The translations under genes were made by a program, and so were the position numbers. From contig CAXGOB010000071.1 in assembly GCA_964011275.1 (NCBI GenBank), positions 1 through 25,179 on the forward strand: a stretch of 25,179 bases of DNA, read 5' to 3'. This document shows, piece by piece, positions 18,243 through 25,179 of this stretch. The notes beneath the pieces were generated by a model that did not search any database, was not told the origin of the DNA, and saw only the letters and a program-made list of their open reading frames with translations. The number at the start of each line of letters is the position of its first letter. The first letter of the stretch is position 1. The stretch comes from UBA7328 sp002471345 (GTDB taxonomy: Bacteria; Bacteroidota; Bacteroidia; Chitinophagales; Saprospiraceae).

Positions 18243-18878
18243 TTATAAAGCAGCTCTCTGATTTTTTAGACTTCTAAGTGTTTCAAATTTGCCAGGTTGT
18301 CTATTTTCTTGAGCCCAAGCTGTAAAATATGTATGATTTTCTAAGAAGCCAATTTGTAAATCATACCATTGACGTTGGTTTTCCAATTTTCCATAATGAG
18401 ATAGTTCTTTATAAAAAGTCAAGCTAATTTCAGGATAATCGCTTCTACCTAGATAATCCAAATCTGCATCAGCTATAATCTCCTCTAGAAAATTTTTAGG
18501 GGATTGAGGAAGCTTTGTAGCCATGATTAATCCTCTTACCTTACTAATGCTATCTAGATTATAATCATGTTTTAGCATGATTTTAGCAACCATGTTGGCA
18601 CTGGTAGCTTCATGATTATCAGGTGAAAACACAAATCCATAGTCGTGAGCTACAGCAGCAATTAGTAAATGTTCATGATCCTCTTCATCTAAGTCATACA
18701 CCTCTACATAGTTGTTACAACATTCTACTACATCAAGAGTGTGCCTCAAATTGTGATAAGTTGTATGCACAGGAAGGCGTTCTCGAAGGTCATCAAGAAT
18801 GTACTGAAACACCCTTTGCGCGGATTGAGATATTTTATTTTTGATCAAAGTCTCCATTTCCTTCACCAATAAGGACAT
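18243..18878 (-). CDS. HD-domain metal-dependent phosphohydrolase
   Basis: A soluble protein of 211 residues with no signal peptide or membrane segment. It has the HD-superfamily metal ligands: YHNLRHTLDVV near residues 41-51, the HD pair in AVAHDYG at about 78-79, a further conserved histidine in PDNHEA, and the distal aspartate in ADADLDYLG at about 137-145. It resembles the predicted HD phosphohydrolases often seen in Bacteroidota that probably act on nucleotides or signalling nucleotides; the substrate is unknown. I prefer ATG 18878 to the TTG directly before it, since AGGA lies a suitable distance upstream. It converges on arfB with only 9 nt between the genes and diverges from the membrane-protein gene at 19169. 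Confidence 0.82.
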   Translation of the reverse strand: MSLLVKEMETLIKNKISQSAQRVFQYILDDLRERLPVHTTYHNLRHTLDVVECCNNYVEVYDLDEEDHEHLLIAAVAHDYGFVFSPDNHEATSANMVAKIMLKHDYNLDSISKVRGLIMATKLPQSPKNFLEEIIADADLDYLGRSDYPEISLTFYKELSHYGKLENQRQWYDLQIGFLENHTYFTAWAQENRQPGKFETLRSLKNQRAAL

Positions 18879-19028
18879 CAAATCCTAAATATGCCAAAAA
18901 AAACATGATCAACATTTCTGTTGTTTCTGTTGTCTTCAGTATTCAAGTTTTCAAAAAGTCCTTCGATAATCAATTGGCAAGAAAATTATGAAAAATCTGA
19001 TAATAAATGTTGTCAATCAATGATTTTG

Positions 19029-19044
19029 TTGTGATTTGTCACAA
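19029..19044. promoter_or_regulatory. Palindromic candidate operator TTGTGA-N4-TCACAA
   Basis: A perfect 6+6-bp inverted repeat with a 4-nt spacer lies in the 290-bp gap between the divergent HD-hydrolase gene (start 18878) and the membrane-protein gene (19169). The half site TGTGA/TCACA is that of CRP-family regulators, while the 4-nt spacing is that of FNR sites. It lies about 150 nt from the HD start and 125 nt from the membrane-protein start, so it could act on either. Otherwise the gap is AT-rich; I found no convincing TAnnTTTG box or small gene in it. Confidence 0.45.
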
Positions 19045-19168
19045 ATTCCTGATTTCTTACCCCAACTTTAATGAGAAAATGCTAGAAATTTAATTTTTAC
19101 AATTAGAATTTTTTCAAATTAACTCTTGAGATATTTCATAATATAAAGGATTTCAATTTCATTAATTC

Positions 19169-19558
19169 ATGAAACTTAAGCAGCTTTTACGTCTTCAATT
19201 GACTTACTATTTTTTAGGTATGCTATTCAATGCTGTAAGCCTAATTCTTATATACCAAGGAGGGCATGCATTGACACCCAACGAACCCATTCTAGGAAGC
19301 ATAGTTATGTCTATTTACGCACTGTTTCTTATTCCTGGAATCATGGGAAAATTGAATTTTTATCGCGGCTTGATGGTTTTGGCTATTATAATGCTTGGGT
19401 ATGGTGGAGTATTTAATCATATCAATATGATCAGAGATTCTCCTGAGTTATATTATTCTAGTGCTGCAGGTGGAATTGGTATTCTTATCAATGTTTTTGG
19501 GTTAGTACTAAATATAATTGCAGCTCTTGGAAAATTTGATTCTACTAATAGTGACTAG
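19169..19558 (+). CDS. Small four-helix inner-membrane protein of unknown function
   Basis: A 129-residue protein with four predicted membrane segments at about 9-31, 43-61, 65-85 and 99-120. The N-terminus is short and basic (MKLKQLLRLQ), and a polar C-terminal tail ends KFDSTNSD. I recognise no family motif and assign no function. The ATG is the natural start because the first helix begins directly after it; the leader has no clear Shine-Dalgarno sequence. It stands alone, divergent from the HD hydrolase, and converges with the giant - strand gene. Confidence 0.7.
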   Translation: MKLKQLLRLQLTYYFLGMLFNAVSLILIYQGGHALTPNEPILGSIVMSIYALFLIPGIMGKLNFYRGLMVLAIIMLGYGGVFNHINMIRDSPELYYSSAAGGIGILINVFGLVLNIIAALGKFDSTNSD

Positions 19559-19575
19559 GAGGATAAAAGTAATTC

Positions 19576-19602
19576 AATCTGGAAAAAAGGGCAGCCCAGA
19601 TT
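19576..19602. terminator. Weak hairpin in the convergent spacer
   Basis: AATCTGG (19576-19582) pairs with CCAGATT (19596-19602) around a 13-nt loop in the 104-bp gap between two converging genes. There is no good T-tract on either strand, so this is a tentative shared terminator. Confidence 0.3.
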
Positions 19603-19662
19603 TCTCCGAACCACCCCGCTCATTTTAAGATCTAGTATGTAATCTTATAAATTGTCTTTTAA

Positions 19663-22600
19663 CTATCTATTCATGACGTCTGAGAATACTCCAAAGTTTC
19701 TCAGTACTAATCCTTTATCTTGAACATTCACATCACCATTCAAGTCGAAATCTGTGAAGTAATATCCTGAGTTGTCACCTTCTTCGCTTGACCATCTTGA
19801 TAGATCATTTACATTGATATCACCACTTTCAATAAAGTCGCTTTGTTCGCCATTACCAGCTATCATAACCCATCTCCCAGGGTTAACTTCCTTCTGTCCT
19901 GTTCCTAATAAAGCTACGAACGAGTTAGAAGTGGTAAAGTCAAATGCAACCTTGCCATTTTCTATTGGCATTTTAGTAGGAGACATAATTGGCAAGTGGT
20001 TTCTATGTTCTATCACCATATAATATTCAATATCATCGTCAATCCCACAGCAATCAAATTCTTCAACAAAGAAGATCTCCCCGTCATCTAATACTAGAGC
20101 TGACTTTCGACAAACTACTGACTGAGGACTTGCCTCGGATCTTAGACTTACCAGCACCCAGTCTACAGTATTATCAGGGTAACCGGCAAGGTCATCTACT
20201 CCTTCATTATTAGCATCAAATGGATCCCCTTCTTCACCACAGTGATACCAGGGTTCAGAGTCATATGGTTGACCTGCTTCTTCTTTGTTTCCAAAGAAAG
20301 TTTGAGGAGCCTGACCTGGTAAGTATCCGTTTTGATAGAGGACATTGTGCATTCTATCTTCAGATCTCACAAATGCTCCTTCTAAAAATACTCTGGCGTC
20401 CACACTAATACATTGGGTAGGAGCAATTCCTATTTCCAAAGCATCATCATCATCTTCAGAAGCTTCCATGATATTTCCTGGAGTAGAATCATCATCATTA
20501 GAACTACTGCTAAATACTTCTGCTCGATTAAGATATGCATCACATAGGCTGATTACTTTTGTCAGCTCTCCTGAAAAAGTAAACATCATTTCCTCATTCA
20601 TATCAAAATCATAAATTGTCCAATGTACTTCGTTACCAATCAAAACACCACCGTTATTAATACTTGAGATATTTATGATTCCAACAGGTACATAGTTGAC
20701 AACTTTTACCATTGCCGCATCATCCAAACCTTTATTGACAAGTTTTATATCAAATGACACCGTCTCACCAATCTCATAGAGGTTTTCGTCATCCATAATG
20801 TTCAATTCCAGATCCGCGGTCTTATTGACAGATGCAATGTGAAGTGCTTCATCATTCTCAGCAGGAAAGTCACCCATATTATCAGGAGTTGAATTAGGGT
20901 CGAATTGACTTGCCATAGTGATTTCGGCAGCATTTCTTACATCGTCTCGATCTATATTATCTATCACATCGGCTATAAATGACAATTGTATTGTTTCACC
21001 CACTCCGATCTCCTCTATCATCCAAACAATCTGATTATCTGATAATAATCCGTTTTCGGATATTTCAGCTATGTTCTCTACAGCTCCTGCTGCTAAGTAA
21101 TTCGTAATCTCAACACCTGTGCCTATATCAGGACCATTGTTTGTCAGATTCAAAATGTACTCAATTGTACTTCCTGGAGTTACCACTTGTCTATTAGCTG
21201 TTATTGTCAATCCAAGATCGACAGATGATGTCATTTCAGGTGCTGTAACTATAGATGACTCATCGTCTTCATTTAATCCCTGATCAGCATTTCCAGGAGT
21301 TGAATCAGCATCCTCTATTTCTGCAGATGTAATTTCCGCAGAAGATTCAAAGTCTCTTCCAGGTGCAAATTCCATTGCTTCTACCCTATATGCCACAAAA
21401 AACTCACCACCAACAGGTATATTCAAACCAGTCCATATAATCATATTTCCTTCTACAATACCACCATTCGAAATAGCAATAGGATTAACTAGTCCATTTC
21501 CAAAGGTTGCTGAGACACTCACATTTTCTGCATCTATTTCTCCATTATTTTTTATCATAATACTAAAAGAAACTAAAGAGTTAGGAGCAGGGGTTTCAGT
21601 ACTAGCTGATAAAACCAATTCTAAATCAAACAGTCCAAACAAACCGGCATTGATTGACTCATAGCAATCTCCACTTTCTACTACTATTATACTAGTTCTA
21701 TTAGTTTCTACATCTGCATAACTCTGTTTAGCTGGGTCATCCCCTTGACCAATAGGAGAAACATTTAATGCGTCTGGCTTGTTGACTTCCATAAAATAAC
21801 TTCCTGGAGGAAGGTTAGTGAAGCTATATGACCCATCAATGTCTGAGAAAGTAGATGCTAATAATTCTGCATCATTATCTAATAACATTACTTGAATCTG
21901 AGCCAATCCTGTTTCATTTTCATCAAGTATTCCATCTTTATCGGAATCTGACCAAACAATACCAGATATTTTTCCAAGTCTATATAAGCCTAAACCAATA
22001 TTATCGAGTGTGCCATTGGTTTCTACTGTTAATATTCCGGTAGACGATTTAGAGTTATTGAATGCATTATCACTACCAAAATTATCTTGGGTAATTCTAA
22101 ATTCAGGAGTAATCTCAGTTCTTAAATAATAATCACCACCTGGCAAATTAGCAAAGGAATAAATTCCATTCCCATTAGATCTCATAGAGTCTACCAGTCG
22201 ATCATCAGCTGTATAAATAATGATCAATTGATCACTCAATGGTGAATCATCAGAATCTCTTGTACCATCCCTATTCTGATCTTCCCAAACTGATCCAGAA
22301 ATCACAGACGTACAACTTCCTGTATCTTCAATAATAATGTTTGTACTAGTACTACAACCATTCACATCTGTAACTGACACCTGATATTCTCCTGAACCAA
22401 GATTATGTCTTTCAATGTCCGTGCTTCCGTCATTCCATTCGACTGTATATTCTGATGTTGCTCCATCCACATTTAATGACAGTGATGCTAGTGAAAAGTT
22501 CTCACATGATAAAGGTTGATCCATGTTAATCTCAACGGAGAAAGGCTCTACTTCATTAATACTTACACCTAGGATAACTTGACAAGCTAGAGCATCGGTA

Positions 22601-25143
22601 ACGGTAACTGTATGTGCCCCACCTTCTAGTGTTTCAGCTGTAGCTGCCATTTCTCCATTTGACCATTCATACGTATAAGGAGCTCTTCCTTCAGAAATGC
22701 TAACTGTGGCAACGCCTTGGTCATATGAACAAGTTCTATCCATATCCACAGTAACCGAAGCAACCAGTGCTTCTGACACATTTATTCTTTGAGTATGCGA
22801 TATAGAATTTCCACATTCATCAGTTGCGGTCCATCTTCGTTCTATTGTATATCCGCAGTTTCCTGTAGTAGTTTCTTCTGAGAAAGTTACTTCTGCTGTA
22901 CTGCAATCATCTGTAGCTGAAATATCTGCTACATCTGGTATTTCTTCTTCACTTGCCACACTCAAATCAGCAGGACGAGAAGATAATTCTAGTAAGTCCA
23001 TATCAATTATCCCAATTATAGCAGCACATGTAGCACTATTTCCACATTCGTCAGTAACCGTCAATATAACTTCCTGAGTTCCAGTTCCTTCGCTACATGT
23101 TTGTGTAAATCCATCTATTGAGTAAGTATTTGAAAATGTAGGATCACCGCTACAAACATTATCTGCTGACACTGTTTCTAACCACTCTTCTATGAGTTGA
23201 GGATTATTTACATCTCCACACGAAAGAATTAAATCCTCAGGACATGTGATCGAGACTGAATTACTAATTGTCCACCTAACTTCTACAGTACAAGATGTTT
23301 CTATAGAAGAAACTTGTCCACAATTATCTTTTGCTCTAAATCTAATAGTAGAAATAAACTCACATCCTTCATTAGAGACTGATTCATCTATGACTTCTGC
23401 TTCAGCCGTTCCATCAGGATCAGAAGCTCCAACCATTTCTAATAAAATCAATGCGTTCCCATCAGGAATTACCTCTGGATTACATCCCAATTCTAATACC
23501 TCTTGAGCACACTCAATAACAGGTAGTTGATTTTCTGTCATGACTATTGTCACCTCACATGTCGTAGTACATCCATTTGCATCTCTAGAAGTTATGGTAT
23601 AGTTGCCTTCGCCTAGACCTTCAATAACATTGCTAGTTTGGAAATTCTCTCCATCAATACTGTATTCGTATGGTGCATCTCCATTCTCTGTTGTTATCGT
23701 GACACTTCCCCCACTTTCATTAGAGCACGTGGATGGAGTTGTATTTTCTATTTCGCATACTAGATTGCCACTAGCTATTATTTCCACTTCAGAACAGGTT
23801 GTCACACAGTTACCTGCATCTCTAATTGAAATAATATAAGTCCCTGCTTCTAAGCCGCTTAAAGTCGGGTTTTGTTGGAAACTAATTCCATCCATACTGT
23901 ATTCATATGGGCCATTTCCTCCAGATGCTGCGACCGTTATACTTCCATCACCTTCCCCGGCGCATGAAGTGTTAGCCACATTTGTAATCTCACAAGTAAG
24001 GTCACTAGGCTGTGATACTTGAAGATCACATATAGATATACAGCCATTTGCATCTTGCACTCTCACATCATATGATCCTGCACTTAGATTTTCAAAAACT
24101 CCGTTTACTCCAAATGCCCCATTATTAAGGCTATAAAGATATGGAGCAGTACCTCCACTTCCTGATACTTCTATTCTTCCATTCGCTTCGTTGCTACAGT
24201 TTACATCTACAAAGTCATTGATTACACATTGTAGTGATGTGGGTTCTTCTATATTAATTGTACAAGAAGACTGACAACCATTTGCATCTCTTATATCAAC
24301 AAAATAAAACCCGGGCTCTAATCCTGAAAATGTGTTTGTACTTACAAAAGAAATTCCGTCTAGTGAATATGTAAAAGGTGCTAAACCACCAACTGGCATT
24401 GCTGTAAATGAACCATCAGCTACTCCTTCGCAGCTTACATCATTTTTATTTTCTATAGAACATGATAATGAGACAGGCTGTGATATGATGAAGTCACAGA
24501 AAGATTGACATCCATTTGCATCTCTGACTGTAGCAGTATAACTGCCTGCAGAAAGGTTACTAAATACACCTGAAGTATTTGATGTGCCATTTAGGGTAAA
24601 TATTCTTGTTCCTTCTCCTCCAAGTGCATTGATTCGTACTGAGCCTTCAGTACCACCAAAGCATTCAACTTGTGCTAACACGGTAGAAGTGCAAGTGAGC
24701 TCTGCAGGTTCTGAAAGAGTCACTTCATCTTGAGCTGTGCATCCACTATCATCTGAAACCATAAATGTATATGATCCTGGACCTAAACCAGTTACTATGC
24801 TCGAATTCACTTGAGACCCATCAATAAAATATGAATATAAGCCTGAGCCTCCGCTTACAAACGCCGAGAAAGATCCATCATTCTCGCCAAAACAAGTCAC
24901 ATCATTCGATGATGGAATGCTAAGTGTCAGTCCGCTATTTTCATTTATTTCGACTTCACAATTGGATACACATCCATTTGCATCCGTAGCTATGATGGTA
25001 TATACTCCACCATTAAGATTATTAAATACACCTGAGGTATTACTTACATTTCCAAGTTGATAAGTTATTGGAGCTGTTCCTCCCTCTATTCCTACCTGAA
25101 CTGAGCCATCTTGCTGACCAGCACATGTTACGTCCTGATTTAT
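19663..25143 (-). CDS. Giant SprB/SdrD_B/DUF11 surface protein with dockerin-like C-terminus, 5' end missing or broken
   Basis: The frame is open from 25143 to the TAG at 19663-19665, about 1,826 codons. The GTG at 24900 lies inside a repeat and is not a real start; the codons before it continue the repeat (VTCAGQQDGSV at the edge). In protein order: seven SprB-like repeats (about 25143-23530), HYR/Ig-like cysteine-containing domains (to about 22790), two more SprB-like repeats (to about 22310), two SdrD_B-like domains (VWEDQNRDGTRD, VWSDSDKDGILD), three DUF11 units with acidic linkers (DSTPGN...EDDD), and a C-terminal Bacteroidota module (DARVFLEGAF, VDWVLVSLR, YYMVIEHRNHL) ending in a dockerin-like calcium loop DLNGDVNVQD. 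There is no canonical T9SS type A or B sorting domain at the end. It probably encodes an adhesin; export needs a signal peptide upstream of the window, or the gene is a truncated remnant. Confidence 0.82.
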   Translation of the reverse strand: MNQDVTCAGQQDGSVQVGIEGGTAPITYQLGNVSNTSGVFNNLNGGVYTIIATDANGCVSNCEVEINENSGLTLSIPSSNDVTCFGENDGSFSAFVSGGSGLYSYFIDGSQVNSSIVTGLGPGSYTFMVSDDSGCTAQDEVTLSEPAELTCTSTVLAQVECFGGTEGSVRINALGGEGTRIFTLNGTSNTSGVFSNLSAGSYTATVRDANGCQSFCDFIISQPVSLSCSIENKNDVSCEGVADGSFTAMPVGGLAPFTYSLDGISFVSTNTFSGLEPGFYFVDIRDANGCQSSCTINIEEPTSLQCVINDFVDVNCSNEANGRIEVSGSGGTAPYLYSLNNGAFGVNGVFENLSAGSYDVRVQDANGCISICDLQVSQPSDLTCEITNVANTSCAGEGDGSITVAASGGNGPYEYSMDGISFQQNPTLSGLEAGTYIISIRDAGNCVTTCSEVEIIASGNLVCEIENTTPSTCSNESGGSVTITTENGDAPYEYSIDGENFQTSNVIEGLGEGNYTITSRDANGCTTTCEVTIVMTENQLPVIECAQEVLELGCNPEVIPDGNALILLEMVGASDPDGTAEAEVIDESVSNEGCEFISTIRFRAKDNCGQVSSIETSCTVEVRWTISNSVSITCPEDLILSCGDVNNPQLIEEWLETVSADNVCSGDPTFSNTYSIDGFTQTCSEGTGTQEVILTVTDECGNSATCAAIIGIIDMDLLELSSRPADLSVASEEEIPDVADISATDDCSTAEVTFSEETTTGNCGYTIERRWTATDECGNSISHTQRINVSEALVASVTVDMDRTCSYDQGVATVSISEGRAPYTYEWSNGEMAATAETLEGGAHTVTVTDALACQVILGVSINEVEPFSVEINMDQPLSCENFSLASLSLNVDGATSEYTVEWNDGSTDIERHNLGSGEYQVSVTDVNGCSTSTNIIIEDTGSCTSVISGSVWEDQNRDGTRDSDDSPLSDQLIIIYTADDRLVDSMRSNGNGIYSFANLPGGDYYLRTEITPEFRITQDNFGSDNAFNNSKSSTGILTVETNGTLDNIGLGLYRLGKISGIVWSDSDKDGILDENETGLAQIQVMLLDNDAELLASTFSDIDGSYSFTNLPPGSYFMEVNKPDALNVSPIGQGDDPAKQSYADVETNRTSIIVVESGDCYESINAGLFGLFDLELVLSASTETPAPNSLVSFSIMIKNNGEIDAENVSVSATFGNGLVNPIAISNGGIVEGNMIIWTGLNIPVGGEFFVAYRVEAMEFAPGRDFESSAEITSAEIEDADSTPGNADQGLNEDDESSIVTAPEMTSSVDLGLTITANRQVVTPGSTIEYILNLTNNGPDIGTGVEITNYLAAGAVENIAEISENGLLSDNQIVWMIEEIGVGETIQLSFIADVIDNIDRDDVRNAAEITMASQFDPNSTPDNMGDFPAENDEALHIASVNKTADLELNIMDDENLYEIGETVSFDIKLVNKGLDDAAMVKVVNYVPVGIINISSINNGGVLIGNEVHWTIYDFDMNEEMMFTFSGELTKVISLCDAYLNRAEVFSSSSNDDDSTPGNIMEASEDDDDALEIGIAPTQCISVDARVFLEGAFVRSEDRMHNVLYQNGYLPGQAPQTFFGNKEEAGQPYDSEPWYHCGEEGDPFDANNEGVDDLAGYPDNTVDWVLVSLRSEASPQSVVCRKSALVLDDGEIFFVEEFDCCGIDDDIEYYMVIEHRNHLPIMSPTKMPIENGKVAFDFTTSNSFVALLGTGQKEVNPGRWVMIAGNGEQSDFIESGDINVNDLSRWSSEEGDNSGYYFTDFDLNGDVNVQDKGLVLRNFGVFSDVMNR
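23530..25143 (-). repeat. Seven tandem SprB-like repeats (coding)
   Basis: Units of about 80 codons share LxCxI...VxCxGxxDGSxxVxxxGGxxPYxYSxDG...FxxLxxGxYxxxxRDANGCxxxCxxxI. They are closer to each other than to the array at 3374-6151 and belong to a different SprB-like subtype with an extra cysteine pair. The first unit is cut at the 5' edge. Confidence 0.8.
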
Positions 25144-25179
25144 CTACTAAATTTTAATTCTATATATTATTGAATAAGA
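25144..25179. other. Non-coding-like tail with two stop codons upstream of the broken repeat array
   Basis: Read on the - strand, two consecutive TAG codons (25144-25149) directly precede the first repeat codons. The remaining 30 nt are strongly AT-rich and match no SprB strand in any frame. This could be an assembly edge error inside a repeat or a true break. Confidence 0.6.

Noticed and set aside
18623..18844. Open frame on the + strand opposite the HD gene
   Set aside because: It is antisense to a well-supported HD-domain protein and has no recognisable protein features.
24898..24900. GTG 24900 as the true start of the - strand giant protein
   Set aside because: It falls in the middle of a repeat, the same repeat pattern continues upstream to 25143, and no signal peptide follows.

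Overview
The window looks like a chromosomal piece, or a whole contig, from an AT-rich member of the Bacteroidota, most likely of the Saprospiria/Lewinella type. The supporting signs are type IX secretion (T9SS) C-terminal sorting domains, very long secreted proteins built from SprB-like repeats, DUF11 and SdrD_B-like modules, weak Shine-Dalgarno sequences, and a promoter element resembling the Bacteroidota TAnnTTTG box. The taxon is inferred from architecture; there is no rRNA or marker gene here.

Left half (1-16114, + strand): two neighbouring secreted-protein loci. The first is a giant adhesin-like gene that enters from the left edge and runs to 12328. It carries a CUB domain, an SdrD_B-like domain, a propeller-like region, 12 SprB-like repeats, six DUF11 units, HYR-like domains, a dockerin, a possible cohesin-like domain and a T9SS sorting domain. 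One in-frame TAA at 8492-8494 splits it inside the fourth DUF11 unit, and the frame and homology resume immediately afterwards. The second gene (12440-16114) is complete. It has a signal peptide and a receptor-L-like leucine-rich head, followed by a tail paralogous to the end of the first gene.

Middle (16115-19558): a compact block of ordinary genes. These are a secreted S10 serine carboxypeptidase, an ArfB-type ribosome-rescue hydrolase with no standard start codon, an HD-domain phosphohydrolase on the - strand, and a divergently placed four-helix membrane protein. A perfect 16-bp palindrome resembling a CRP/FNR-family operator lies between the last two.

Right part (19663-25179, - strand): a second giant SprB/SdrD_B/DUF11 protein, facing the first cluster, that ends in a known Bacteroidota C-terminal module with a dockerin-like calcium loop. 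Its 5' end is broken near the right edge: two consecutive TAG codons precede the first visible repeat, and no start or signal peptide is present.

The working picture is a surface-adhesin region. T9SS would export large calcium-dependent repeat proteins, and shared dockerin-like and possibly cohesin-like modules could let them associate. That last step is inference. The most notable direct observations are the interrupted giant gene, the exact 681-bp duplication of a three-repeat block inside its SprB array, the ArfB start anomaly, the intergenic palindrome and the decapitated right-edge gene.
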